From Chionis minor (lineage: Eukaryota > Chordata > Aves > Charadriiformes > Chionididae), in NCBI GenBank assembly GCA_013398295.1, contig VZSF01002918.1, forward strand, positions 682,001 through 746,000: a stretch of 64,000 nt of DNA. The letters run 5' to 3'. The notes below the pieces were generated by a model. It did not search any database. It had not been told where the DNA came from and saw nothing but the letters and a program-made list of their open reading frames with translations. Below are positions 10,367-23,608 of the stretch, piece by piece (within the stretch, counting starts at the first letter, position 1; every line of letters begins with the position of its first letter). Position numbers and translations under genes: made by a program.

Positions 10367-13300
10367 GAAAGTGTACTTCTATTTTAGGCATTCCTTGTGT
10401 AGACAGGTACATTTTGGACCTGATTTTTTGGATGGTTGCCAGCGTCAGCATCTGATTTCCATAGCCTGAAATTGTTATGTATTTTAATTGATCTTTTGAA
10501 TGTTTTGATGCAACTCAATCATTTTAAATGTCCGTTTCTCCCAGTAGGCTGTAAAAGGGGATAGTCTTAAGGACATCTGGTTAGTAGAATTAATAATCTC
10601 TTAACATTCCTAGGGGCAATAGTGAACCACTGAGGATTACAAGCCATCAATCTGCCTTTTCCAAGTAGCTTTGCTGGGTGGTTAGGGTTTGGGGTATCTG
10701 CCCCTCCCTGTGTTTGTGATCAGCAAGAAATGATGCAAGTAGGATAACATCTGGCAGTACCAATGGCAAAAAGCCTGGGATAAATGTGACTGACTATGAC
10801 ACAGAGATTTGTTTAATAACATATGCCATGGCTGTGCTGTACTCTAAAAACTTAGGCAATTTTGTACACCTGACAGCTTGTTTAATCTAGATTCTTTTTT
10901 TCTGGGAATTAATTTGTATAGTCCCCTGATGAGGAAATGTCTTGTTTTGCGGAGACTAGTCTGCTCAAAATATCTGCAACTTCTGTAACAACAGGACGGA
11001 AACTTCAGGAGATGAGTTCTTTTCAATTTCAACTATAAATTGAATTTGCTCATTGAAGTTACAGGTTTTATGCTCTGTAACAAAGCCTACACTTAGGGTT
11101 TCTTCCCATAAGCCAGGGAGTACTTAATTCTTTACCATGTAAACAAATAAACCTAAAGACAGTGAAGTTTTTTTGGAAAGTAGATGTTTGTCTGCCCTCT
11201 ATTTAATCATCTGTCTTTTTATCTGAACTTTCTTGAGAATTCTGGGACCAGTTAATTTTATGGTAGCAATTTTGAACACATGGCTAGAGATAGTACAATT
11301 AAAATTAAATGCAGAAGCCCAGCAAGTAGTTCATTATATTTTGGGAAATACTCGTAGTGCACTGCTAAAGGCCAGGATGTTTAGTAAGATCACATTAGGG
11401 ATATGTATCTCACTTTTCCAATAAAACTTTGAAATTTCAAGCTGCAACTGAAGATTGAAGTTAAAGCATAGGAGCATTTAAAATTTTTTTTTAATTATTA
11501 TTGTTCATATGGAAAGACTCTGGATGTTTTTGAAAGATATCATGTTGATCCTTTTAATTTAAAAACCCAAATAATTCAGTTTTCTTTTCCATGACAAATT
11601 TTAGAACTGAAACAAATCTTGAATTTTTTCTCATGAGTGAAATTATACTTTCTAACCTTCCTTGTGTTTCAGCCTTCCATATTTGGATAAAACCATGTAG
11701 AGATGTGTGAAGGTAATCTGTTATCCATCAACTGCTGTCTGACATCTGTCAGATACTATTTACTAATTTTGGCAGGACAATGTATTAAAGCAATTTAGTT
11801 AACGTTAAGATACAGGGCATATATATAGGAAGACTAAGGAAGATGATACATGACTGACGGGATTGGAAGGTGTAAGAAAATTAAGCATTTTACCTCTGAA
11901 CTGTCCTGCAATACTGCAAATAAAAGAGGAGGCTGGAATTGTTTGGGGCTTTTGGAACTATTCCCAAGGCTCAGGCTGTCTGAAAATTATGAAAAGATCA
12001 CTGTGAGTAACACTCGTAAGTAAAAATGGATACTGCAGTAACGTATTATCAATAGCTACTGCGATCTGGCACATTAGAATCATTACTGGAATCCTAATTC
12101 ATTAATTCTCATTTCATTTGTGAATTAGCAAGAAGCTTGAAAAAAAACTTCAGAATCTCTTACATGTCATTTAGTTTGGTTTGCTAAGAGAAGGAAAGAT
12201 GTTTTTGGATGAAAATCATGTACTTATTAGATGTGTGTATTTTTAGGAGCCTGAGAGGTAAAGGTGAATATCACTTGTATTCTATTATTTTTAAGAATAA
12301 CTACTTATCCAATGAAAAAAAAAGTTATTGTCATGCGTCTTGTAATTTTATATTTCATTTTCATGTTTAAATAATCGGTGACGAAACATATAATTATTTA
12401 GATCTCGCTATAACATTTGTTTGGATCATGATAAATGAAGTAACTATTTTCCTCCATTTTTATTTATTGTATCTTCCCATTGGTGAATTGCAGGTCCTTA
12501 GATAATATCTGGAATCTGCAAAGCACCAAAAATATAAGAAAAAAATATATGAATAAATCAGCTTGCTTGCTTTATCACTCTTAGATTTTGATTCAAGTGT
12601 CTGGCATTACTGTTGTTCTTTTGGAGTCAGACCATTCAAAAAAACCTACACAGTTGATTGCAAATCTACTGTGTCCAAATGCCTGTGTTCTGCTTCTTAA
12701 CACTTCAAACCAAAGAGATCTACCTATCTTGCACCTCTTAAAGTCACATTCTGTTGCTAAATGACAATTTTTTAAGAAGAACATGACTTAACCTAAGAAA
12801 CTAATGTGTGGTTGGTGTTTAATGAACTTGAAAACTATACTTGCTTAAACGTTTTTTGAAAGAAAGCGAGAACGTCTGTTTTAAAATTTATCTTTTTAAA
12901 GGTTTTATGGGTTTCTTTCTGATTTAAATAAAAGGCATATTTGGCAAAGCAGATATTTGCTATATTTAAGAAGAAAATTGTACCTCAAAACATTTTATGT
13001 AGATGCTTTCAAAGATGTCTTAGAGGGACTGGTTATTTAAGACTGTATTTTTCAAATTGTGCAGGAACGGGCTGATGTATTTCCATAGGTACCTGTGAAA
13101 GCCCCGAACAAAAGTCCAGATTCCTGACTTACTTCAAGTACAATGCTAATGGTACAAGTAGTATTACGTGTCTTCACTTAGTACAGAATTTGGGCTTTCG
13201 CTGAATGCTTGGGAAATATTTTACTGAAGCTTTGAATATTTTTCATAACAGACATTTACAAAATGACTTAAGAACAACAAATATATAATATAACAAACCT

Positions 13301-16300
13301 TGTCTTCTTAAGAAAGTGCTATTATTTCAAGAGATAGAGTGGAAACTTTTGTGTTTTCTTCATTCAGTGCACAAAAGCACATGTGAGGAAAGGAGAATCC
13401 ATAAATAATGCTAAGATCCTAGGCAGCCTGCCATTCTGACAGCATATTTTATGAACAATCATAAATAGCACTCACTGCAGCGTATCAGAGACAATTATAC
13501 CATGCCATCAGCACCATTTTTCTGATTTACTGGGGTCTTTGAAGAAAAGAAATACTCACCTGTCATGCCAAACTGCAAAGCTCTAATATAGTTGAAATTT
13601 TTTTATCAGGTTTATTATGTTTGGCTCTTGTTTTCTGTGATATTTCTGCTTGTTTTGTGTTTCAAAATACAGTCAAGAGCGAACCTAGATTATTGTTCTT
13701 GGAACCAAAATGCCTGAATTGCTGAAACAGAGTATAGGTGCAAATCCTGTAGTACTGCTAAGTAACAATAATGTTCTTAGAAGAGATTAACTGTTTTTCC
13801 TCTGACTTTCTGACAAAAATCCTTTTGTTTTGGAAGCGTCTCAAGGAGCAGTAGCAAAATAACACAGGATTAGAAGGATAACAGGAAAGTGATGGGGCCT
13901 GAGGACAGAAGGATTTCCAAGAAAAGGTTATTAGGTGTGTGTTTCTGTGATGCAATATAGTGAGGCTCAGATGTCTTTCTAGAGAAGAGAAGTGATACAA
14001 TGAAGAGCACAGTAGATTGGCTGGTAGGCTCTGCAGTAACAAATGCAAATACCTTCATTGGCAAAGGGATGACTCTGGGAAAGTTTTCTAGTAAGGGTTG
14101 GATTATATATGGCACAAATTCCTAATGGAAATTAGTAGAAATTAGAGTGAACAACAGTCTTGGGAACCTTAACATTTTTCAGCCATAAGTAGAAATGCCT
14201 AGCCCCATTAGTTTGGGTATCCATTTTGAGATCCTTGAGACCTTGTTTAATTTTTTAGAGGAAAATGTGGGTGGAAATTCTGTGGTATTTTCCTGGGTTG
14301 AAGAGGTCAAACAGGAGTTTAGAAGTTACACATGGTATGGTGATCTAACAGGTGACGTTTGTGTCCTCATTTTTCCCAACGTTAGGGAGTCGTAGGCTTG
14401 AGTTTATTGGGGTATGTAGCAAGGTGGTGTAGGTGCTTGACAACCCAGGCCTGAGCCTGTGACTACCTACCTAGGGTTTCGGCTTGATATGTGGTGAAGG
14501 TCTTAGGGTTGTTCAGGCTGGTGGTGCCTGTTGGTTTTGTGTTTTAGTTTAGTTTTGGTTTCTTGGGGTTTTTTTGATGTACATTTGTTTGTTTTGTTAG
14601 AATTACCTCTGATGTCTAGATGAATCACAACTACAGAGTAAGTATAGCCTTGGAAATTTAAGAGGTCAGAGTTCTTAATCCAGTTGGTTATTAAGCATCC
14701 TACTGCACTTCTTAACGGCAGAAAGCTTGACCTGCTAGCCTGGCCGAAATGCAAGTCAAACAATTTGTTTGGTCTGCTTCCAGTTCCACAGGCTGATGTA
14801 GACTTTGGCCAATGTTTTGAAAAGTTCTTTAATGTCATACATAATTTACAAAGATGTATTTCTCAGGTGAATTAATTATATTCTGTAGTTCACAAAGCTT
14901 TTGAAGAAGGGTTTTGGAAAACTGAAGAGTACTATCTAATGCTACCGTATTTCAAAGCTGATGCTGTCTTCTGGAGTAAAAAAAGAAACAGCATTCTTCA
15001 GCTAGCCTGCAGCACACAAAACTTAGAAAGCAGAATTTCATGATTTGTGGACACTTCTGTCAAAACAAGATGTTCTTCTCTCTTGCAGGAAGTATGTGTC
15101 AGTAAGAAGTATAATTCAGCAAATTAATGCAAATAGATAGTTATTAGACGGTGGCCATCTGGAGTAGAAGTAATATTGCACGGAAAGTTTCTTAAGATGA
15201 ATTTTGTGTGTAATGGGTAGTGTTTTGTACAAGAGTGCCTGTATTTCAGGAATTCTGAGCATTCTTGTTAGATGCAAAACACTTCACCTTGTTAAATCAA
15301 TAACTATAAAACATTTCCTTGCAAATATTGTTTATCAATTGCCAAACGTGTTTTCTTCCTGTTTCTTTTACACACATATCAGATTTCCCCAGACCCAATA
15401 AAATATTTTGGGGTGTACACTGATTAGTATAAAGAGACAGTAAAAATGCCATTTGAAGAATGCTGGTGCTGGAAGTTAGTTTGACAAGTAAGATGGGACA
15501 GATTCACACACCTTGATAAAGAGCAATCTTAGATTATTATCAAGGCACACTTTGGGCTTGTTCTTATGGATTCTTCTGTGATTACATAAGAAACCCATCA
15601 GTTCTTCTGATAAAAAGCTTGGCTGTTTGTTTACAAAGTAGACCAATATAAATTGACAATATGCAGGACTTTTTTTTTTTTTTTTAAAAACAAAAACAAA
15701 AACAAAAAACACCTCCCAGGATTTATGATTAAAGAGCTTGTGCCATGCTTTTTTTACATTCTGCATACTGCTGTGTGCACTAGAACACTAGCTTCCAATT
15801 GTGGAAGATATACCCTTAGGATTTTTCTGGTATATTCAGTGTTTAATCTTTTATAAGACTCTTCCAGCAGATGGCTTCTGCATTGTGCATATTCATTGTA
15901 ATTTCTATGAACACAAACATTTAATCACTTATCTCTGAAACAAATCCAGAGTTCCATACCACTTGCTATTGAAGCTTCTAATTTAAGGAGGCTTTTGACA
16001 ACTTCTTACTTCCCAAATGGCTCTTTGTCTGTTGAAGTACAGGAGCTGACCTTTTATTGAAATAAAATCCCATCCAGATGGAACTCAGCTGAAAATTAGT
16101 TGTCAGAAGTATCTGAATAGAATCCACCCCACACTGGATTCCCTGGTTCACTGGAATTACATCTAGGTAAACTAATTCAGATTGGATAGATACAGATTCA
16201 CTAGGCTAAAAATAATAAAATAATAATAATAAAAAATTAGGCAGACAATTTTCATTCTCTGTAGAATCTCAAAGTCCAAATCTGAAACCCATACTGCTAA

Positions 16301-18840
16301 AAATTATTCAATAGTTGTTAAAATTAATACTAGGAAACCTTAGGAGAAAGATGTGATTTTGCACAGATATAGAAAAGAAACTCTCTCTCCTCCTACTATC
16401 TCTCCACCTCCCCCCATCCCCTTTCCTTGATTATGGCATATGATTCAGGGAAAAATGATTCGAAAAACAATCTCTTTTTGTTATACTGATGTGAATGATG
16501 TTCTAGTGAAAATTGGTGTTGCCTAGCAAAAATGTCAGAACTGCCTGTGCAAAGTGCAAATCATTGAAGAGATTTATTCTAATTTTTTTGACAGATGAAT
16601 TCCAGAGAAGAGAAGAAATAATAAAGAGGTAAAAATGAGAATCAAGTGTCTGTCTTTATATAGCTCTGTATTCTGGCTCAGGCATTTTCTCAGAATCAGG
16701 GTTACTTGGCTGATGTTTAATTAGGGGTTAAAATAGGTTGCAATTCCAAATCAACGCCAGTTTCAATCAATGCCTGGAAACTAGTAATTGCCTCCATTCT
16801 GTAATTGAAAATATAAGGAGTGCTTTGCAGATTAATATGACCCTGACTTTTGTTATGTGCCGTAACTGCTTGTGGTAAGCACCAAAACTCTGCTCTGGCT
16901 CTGTGAACCAGGATATAAACCACTAAGCAAGTGCTGGCCAGTACATGGTGCAGAGCAGATACTGTTTGCGGAGATAGAAACTTAGATCCCAGAACAGTGT
17001 AGCTGTGTTAGAGTGGGCATTTTGGCATGTTGATGTAGCTAGGTTAGTTTCTGACTGGCAGCAGCTTGGGTAATCCTTTGCTCATCTTCTTCATGTGACG
17101 TAGACAGGCATCAAAGTTAGGTTTTGGGTCATAGTTCAGTGTGTAATAATTTGGAGTCAGCTCACTGACTTTGAATCATAGGAGCATTTACATCTCCAGA
17201 ACAGCCTAAACTCTGAAATATGAACCCTGTGTTGGCTGTAATTGTCCAGGAATTTACGTTTATTTCTTTCAGAGACTTGCTATTTGAGTCTTGTCTTCAG
17301 TAGTTCTGCACTATTTTAACATCTGCTGAGGATCTGTCTCACTTGAATGATTATGATGGAGAAGTGTAGTTCAGTAGCTTTAGAATCTGAGGAAAAAAAC
17401 CATTATCCTGAAAGTTGTTCAGGGAACATTGTTGACCTCTAGTTATCATATATTGACAACAGGGAAGTTCAGGACTGAAAATATTTCAAACTCCAGATAG
17501 CCAGTCAATCACCTATTGGTTAAAGACAGATAATACTTACATATAGACAACATACTATTCTCCTTGGATAGCAGGATTCAGAGGTACCTGTGATGTCTGG
17601 TCATAATATACAAATAAGTAAAAGTTGTGTGACTTTTTTTTTTTCCTCCGCCACGTTTAATGTTTTAAATTTAACAGAATTGTTGTCTTAGTATTGTACT
17701 GATGTTTGCAGTATAGTAGAATTTCAGAATGACTTTTGCATGATTTTTGGAAGCAATTTGGTTTAGATAAATAAATAAAGCTGTACTTAGAAATACTTAA
17801 ATACAGTATTTTGTAATGTTAATATTCATATACTAATGATTAAGCAGAAGATATAGTTCTGGTTATATGCATGTGCATTACTGGCAATATTATTAGAGCC
17901 ATTAAACTCTGTTGGTAAAATGGAATAAATTAAATTAAAGTGTTCAGTTTTCCTTGTGTGCTCAAACTCCAAATTTAACATATTTTAAAGTCTTTTTGAA
18001 TTTTGTTGCTGTTAATATTACTGAAGTCAAAGAAGTATAAATGTCAAATTATACTCATTTACCCTTGCTAATAAAACTTAAATTATTCACATTATGGTAG
18101 GGATGCAATAACTGTATATACTAGTACCAGTTTTTCCCTACTTACTCTCTTTTTTTTTTGCTTATAAAGATTCAAGAGGGTCGTGCCTCAGATGTATATC
18201 TTTGTTCAACATATTTTATTTATGATCGATCTTTTCTGTATTCAAAACTGAATGCAGACTTCTTAAAATATTGTATTGTTATTTCATCCCAAGAAATAGG
18301 ATAAGAAAAAATTGTGAAAGATTTTTTTTTTTGAAACTGTATTTTTGCAAACCAAAATGCTTAGTAGACTAGTAAATTTACGGTACTTACAGAACTGTAT
18401 TTAGTGTCAGTCTTTTAAAGTTTATTTCTGCTTTTCAGCTACTTTTTCTTAATAATAGCATGGATAGAGTTTGATAATTTGCTTATTTTTCAAAAGTCAC
18501 ATATACAAGTTGTTAGGTGTATCAAACTTTTTAAAATTTTATTTTAGCGGATTAAACATGAAGGAGAGGGTAGGAAACGAATTCTGTAATCTTACCCAGA
18601 GCATCCTGGGTTATGTCCTTTAATTTTACTACAGTAGTGTCAGAGGATCTTATTTTTTTGAAAAATCTTGCAAAAGAGTGGGGCTGGCAAGGTGTGACAG
18701 GAGAAAATAGAAAAGAATGGCTAAAATATCCTTCAATTAGGCAAACAATCCTTTTTTGATTCTGTATATATTGGGTAAGTACATCACACAGCAAACTTAA
18801 GTTTTGTGTCATTTTTAGTCCCTTTTTAATTTGCTTACAG
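10367..18840. other. Unique AT-rich noncoding stretch
   Basis: The first about 460 bp may be an unrecognisable extension of the ERV. Beyond that I see no gene. Simple tracts include a T/G-rich block at about 14520-14600, a 16-T run followed by (AAAAAC)n at 15670-15710, an (AAT)n-like tract at 16208-16236, and T runs near 17635 and 18155. A 111-codon minus-strand open frame at 14503-14838 has low-complexity ends and no family resemblance. Confidence 0.55.
15670..15710. repeat. Poly-T followed by (AAAAAC)n
   Basis: Sixteen T's are followed directly by A-rich AAAAAC units. The T run next to an A-rich run can fold back on itself. Confidence 0.85.
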
Positions 18841-18950
18841 AAAAACCCCTTCAAGAATCAGGAGACATGTGTAGCAAATTAGTATGTGATTTCTTACTGC
18901 CACGCCAAACTTCTTTTAGCTACTCTTATCCTGGTTTACAGAATTTGTGG
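18841..18950 (+). CDS. Candidate internal coding exon (unconfirmed)
   Basis: A good acceptor (CCCTTTTTAATTTGCTTACAG ending at 18840) and donor (TTGTGG|GTAAGC at 18950/18951) bound 110 nt. One frame is open throughout: two bases of a split codon, then 36 codons. The peptide begins KPLQESGDMCSKLV and ends PGLQNLW; I do not recognise it. It starts in phase 1 and ends in phase 0. Both splice sites are better than average, but without conservation data this cannot be separated from a pseudo-exon. Confidence 0.18.
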
Positions 18951-19291
18951 GTAAGCTGGGATGTCAGTATTATCTATGATAATAGATTTCTCTCTATTCC
19001 TAAACTCCACTGAATCTTGCAAGAAGTGCTTTTCCAACTGAGTGTCCCTTTCACGCAGCACTTCTATCATTCAGAAACTTCTATTGGTGCCTGTCATTGT
19101 ATGATCTGCATGTTGCTGCTCTGTTATGCCTGTCCCTCAAACTTCTTACCAGTTTAAATTTATAGACAGGCCAAGAAGTCTTTTGGGGGTTTAAAACCCC
19201 ATACAGCCTTGTAGAGGAGAGAAAACCAGCACTGGATTTGCCTTTCTTATTGAATTTGGAGAAGACTCTGGGATAAAGCTGTCTTCTCTGA

Positions 19292-19800
19292 GTACCCTTC
19301 CCCCTGCCAAAGGAGCACCAGGAACAAAGGCAAGGCATGGCCATGGCCCTTTCTGAAGCACCCTCCTATCAAGCGGATGAGCATCACAGTGAGTACTTTG
19401 ACGATTACAACCCCTTCTCAGAGGAGTAAAAAGTTACAAGACCTTATGATCCTGTTAATGAAGCATTGGGTATTTTTAAAGAAAATCTTTTAACGCTCAT
19501 TGCTACTCAGGTCACTGTAAAAATAAAAGGTGGAGGAACGGAAGAAGGGGAAGGTAGGTGAAATGGGAAACCAGAGGTGCTGTGAGAGCTTTGACTGACG
19601 ATGTGCAATGTCCTACTGCAGCGTCTCAACACACAGGATGTGAGAAATATTGTCTTTAACTGCTTGGTTAAGGTAAAATAGATTGGGCAATGGTACCCAA
19701 TGGAAGAACTGGCAGAATATGTCCAATGAACAGTGGTAATTTTGTGATGAGTAGAAGGTGAAAAGGGATATCAAAAAGCAGAAGATGGGGGGGAAGAAAA
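19292..19800 (+). pseudogene. Decayed coding relic in one frame, gag-like possibility
   Basis: A single reading frame keeps protein-like segments across about 390 bp, broken by in-frame stops at 19427, 19559, two or three more before about 19594, and 19679. The first segment (from ATG 19337) ends in an acidic, aromatic patch, EYFDDYNPFSEE. The second runs YDPVNEALGIFKENL to a Gly-rich end. The third includes LNTQDVRNIVFNCLV. Pro/Tyr-rich acidic segments followed by helical ones are reminiscent of retroviral Gag, and a purine-rich run (19773-19800) and LTR-start-like sequence follow. That identity is inference. An ancient host exon or processed pseudogene is possible. Confidence 0.3.
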
Positions 19801-19844
19801 TCAGATTTTTAAACTTTTAAAATATCTACTGCTCTCAGAATGTA

Positions 19845-19920
19845 AGTAGTTTTAACTGGACTGGGATAGAGTTAACTTTGAAAGTCAGAAGCTAACCCTG
19901 TGTTTTTAACTCGTGTTAAA
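19845..19920 (+). mobile_element. Possible LTR-start fragment
   Basis: The stretch TTTTAACTGGACTGGGATAGAGTTAACTTT resembles, in two overlapping pieces, the start of a common family of avian LTRs (a GGTTTCAACTGGGATAGAGTTAA-like motif, from general knowledge). It follows a purine-rich run that could be a polypurine tract. The far end of the LTR is not recognisable. Together with the coding relic just upstream it may be a much-deleted ERV. Confidence 0.35.
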
Positions 19921-22900
19921 AATAGTGTGTCTTTGAATTGTAAATGAGAAGAAAAAAAAGGAATGGTGAAATATATGTACAAGTATCATTGACTACTATC
20001 AATGTTAAAATGAAGTTTTTTACAAAAGAGAGGTGGAATCAAAGGTGAAAAAACACAAATAGAAGACTAATAAACAGTTTTTAAGAGTATAGAATAAAAT
20101 TTATTGAGTAACAATAACACACTTACTAAGGTAGGTGTTGATTAAAAGTCGTAACTATTTTTCTCTTTCATTGGTACCACACAAGAGTAAGTACTCCATG
20201 CCAAGCATTTGGCTATCATTAATTATATATCATTGAACTTTGTGTTAGCTGATTTTCATTTTGTTTTATTAGCTAATATGCATATTTGAAAAAAGAAACC
20301 TATAAGAGTTTTTCCAAGTCAATAGTCATGGCTGAAGTTAAAAGCAGAGAAAAATATGCATAAGGAATATGTTATAAAGAAAAATAGATCCAGTGTCAGG
20401 TGTTTCTGTACCCAGACAAGAGCAAACTTGTTTCCTTGGGGGAACATAGATGTACCACCAATTATTAATAAAGATTATAATAAGTAGATTACAAGTATAC
20501 AAAGCCTATTTTTGTAACACTGTATAGATATAAACTATAAATGGATGAAATTTATTGTGTTTATAAACAATATTTTAAGAGCTGTAAGAAACAAAAGTGA
20601 ATTGATCAAGTATTTTAAAAAAGTCTAATCTTTGTAAGTGTATTTAAAAAAAAAAAATCATACTAGCAAATGTAGCTCTATAGCACCAGGACTGGGAGGA
20701 CTGTACCTTTATTTTGTGCTCTCCTGGGGATATTTTAAAACATAGTCGTTAACAAATGGTGTGGAAATTCTCAGTTATGGAACTATCAAAATATTACTTA
20801 TGCATATAGTATTTAATCACTTTGAAATTTGATAGACACAGGGGTTTTTATTACAAAGGGATCGATTTGGCAATTTTGGAAATAGAGTATTTCTGAGATA
20901 TGTATCTGTGAGAACAAGCTACCTGCCAAATCAAATGTTCCAAACTGTCTCTAGAGAAGCTGCCAGCAAACAGCAGTTTAATGTGTGCATGATATATATG
21001 AAGGTATTCATTTTCAAACTTTGGGCAATTTCTTAGATTAAAATTTGGTCAAGTGTGATTATGGAACGGGTGTTTACTAATCGACCTATAATAGTATATG
21101 TGGAAACTAATTATGCTTGTATATTTACTCAGTGCTTAAAAATTGTTATAAACTACCTTATTGATTGTGACATTCCTTGTAATAGGTGCATATATTAAAA
21201 GGTGTGATTTTAATTATACTTAATCCTTAAAACTAACACTGTTGTTTGCAACAACTGCAGCAATTTTGAAATTGACTTTACAACCTATAGTTGTAATCAT
21301 AGTGGTTTTGCTGATTGTGAAAATTATATTGCTTATAAAAATCAATCACTTACCAGGTGAAGCAATGGCCAGGTGACAAAGAAATGTAAGCCTGACTCGG
21401 ACCTGTGCAGGTTGTCATGAGGCAAGACTAGAAAGGAAAATGCAAGCGTATCATGAAGATACGTTGCTCAGTTTTGATCCAAAATCCTTAAGGGGTTGTA
21501 GAATTTGCAGTGTCTTTGCTGTGCTCCCAAGTGACGGCCTGTGGTTCAGTGATTATGAAGAGGGGATTAAAAGCTCACTATTTTTGCCATTGCCAGTAGA
21601 AGGCCATAGGTTTGCATTCTTCTAGAGAGCAGGACCCCAAGAGCTGTCTGGGCTTGTATTGGGCATGGAGCTGGTTGGGATTTGTTTTCCTGTGTCCAGC
21701 AGCTTTGTGCCTGTGGCTTCTGGCTGTAGCTTCAGCTCTGAGTGCCAGAGCTGGGAAAGGGTTGGCAGCACTGGGATGTTAGTACATGACAGCTCCACGG
21801 GTCAGTGGGTGACAACCTGCATCCTTGTGTCAGCTGAAGCTGGGGAAGGCACATCGGTGGACTCACAGTGGGTGGCATCCAATAGGAGGGAAGCAGAAGG
21901 TGGTAAGAATGTGTAAAAGCTAACCTAAGCATAACCAAGACTTCCCTTCCTAGGGAAGAGACTTCCTTCCTTCCGTGCTCCCTCACTCATCCTGTAAACA
22001 TCATATTTGTCCCTTCAAAGGACTCACCTAGTTGAACACTGGGGTGGTTAGCCTGTGTGGCACTCTGTGTTATTCTCATAACAGGATTTGAAGCAGCTTG
22101 ATTGCGTGGTTTAGGCAAGTCAGCAAAAGATCTAGTTGTAATGTTATGGTATTGTAGACATGCCTTGAGGTAACTAATTTATTTTTTTATTTGTCTCTAA
22201 GTATTGCCTTAAACTTACAGGAAATACTTGCAGCATAAACTGACAGGGTGAACATACTGCTTTGGATGTCTGGAAGGGGAAAAGTTATGTTAGGATGACA
22301 AATTGTAGCCTAAGTAATTCTTGAACCTGTGTATACATTTAAAACTTTCCCCAACTCTTGAAATTTAATTTTTTTCTATTCTGGCATATGGGGGATGAAC
22401 TTTAAGTAACTGCTAGGATACACAATTCCCCAATGAGTTAAATATGCACATAGGGGTTCTTATGGCTTATAGAATGCTCTCAACAGAAGTGCCTGAGGTT
22501 TTAATGACATGCAAGGTACACGTTATGCTCTTAATTGCTACTCTGTGCTGCTGTGGACAGATGCTTCTCTATAGTTTCTGACTGAGGAAAATTTATGTTG
22601 GTAAGAAACAGCCCGGTTTATCGCTTGGTGTCCTTCCTCGGGTAGCAGTTCTGCTTCTTCCCTGAACATACATTCCTTAGAACAAATATCATGTGTATAC
22701 TACTACATTTTAATCATTTAAAGGATGATTGTGACAGCTGACAGTGGAAACATCTACTTCTACTTTTGGTCTAGTATCAAAATTCAAAATCGAAAGAAAA
22801 CTTAAAAGTAATTCACAAAGTGCAAAAATTGATTTACTGTTTAAAGAATGCATTGAAATGCTTGAGTCCATGCTATTAGGAGGATCCATTCTTATAACTG

Positions 22901-23254
22901 CTGTTTTATTAGGTGGGTTTGTGTTCAAACAAGAATGAGCTCTCAAGTGAAATTTCAGGATGTTATTTAAGCTTAAAATGAATCTTTCCCAAATAGGTAT
23001 GCTTTTCTAAACAACCTTGCATGGTGTTTAATGTAGAAAGAAGGAAGGAATAATTTTTAATATCTTATTTTCTGGTTTTAAGATGAGACTCAAATTTTTG
23101 GGAGGCTTCCTTACTGATTGCTTGGGTCTGCAAGGAAATGAAGGATGCCACCTTCCTTTGCACTCTGTGATTCAGAGATAACAGTCTGTATGTGGGTATG
23201 TATTTATTTTACAGGAAATTATCCTTTTTTGTGTCCTGAGCCTTTATGCCATAT
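19921..23254. other. Unique noncoding stretch
   Basis: AT-rich and gene-free as far as I can see. A 12-A run lies at 20646-20657. From about 21420 to 21920 the GC content rises and overlapping short frames appear on both strands. That block may be an old, unrecognised repeat. Nothing else stands out. Confidence 0.5.
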
Positions 23255-23608
23255 TCACAGAATCACAGAATGGTAGGGGTTGGAAGGGACCTTTGGAGAC
23301 CATCTAGTCCAACCCCCCTGCCAAAGCAGGTTCACCTAGAGCAGGCTGCACAGGATCGTGTCCAGGTGGGTTTTGAATATCTCCGGAGAAGGACATTCCA
23401 CCACCTCTCGGGGCAGCCTGTTCCAGTGCTCTGCCACCCTCAAAGTAGTTTTTCCTCATGTTGAGAATTTCCTGTGTTGCAGTTTGTGCCTGTTGCCCCT
23501 TGTCCTGTCACTTGGCACCATGGAAAATAGCCTGGCCCCATCCTCTTGACACCTACCCTTTAGATATTTAGAAGCATTGATCAGACACGTCCTTTCCTCT
23601 CATCTGTG
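23255..23608 (-). mobile_element. CR1 LINE fragment (3' end)
   Basis: The plus strand opens with TCACAGAATCACAGAATGG and continues with GGTTGGAAGGGACC, ATCTAGTCCAACC and the CCTTGTCCTGTCACTTGG block. This is the reverse complement of a CR1 3' end, including about two copies of the 8-bp terminal motif. CR1 elements are usually 5'-truncated, and this one fades near 23608. It is well preserved, so relatively young. Short frames across it (for example 23246-23464) are not genes. Confidence 0.95.

Noticed and set aside
14503..14838. 111-codon minus-strand open frame
   Set aside because: The C-terminal third is a translation of a T/G-rich simple tract. No splice or family evidence.
19081..19344. 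87-codon minus-strand open frame overlapping the 19.3-kb relic
   Set aside because: It barely overlaps the plus-strand relic. No resemblance to a known family, and the length is within chance.
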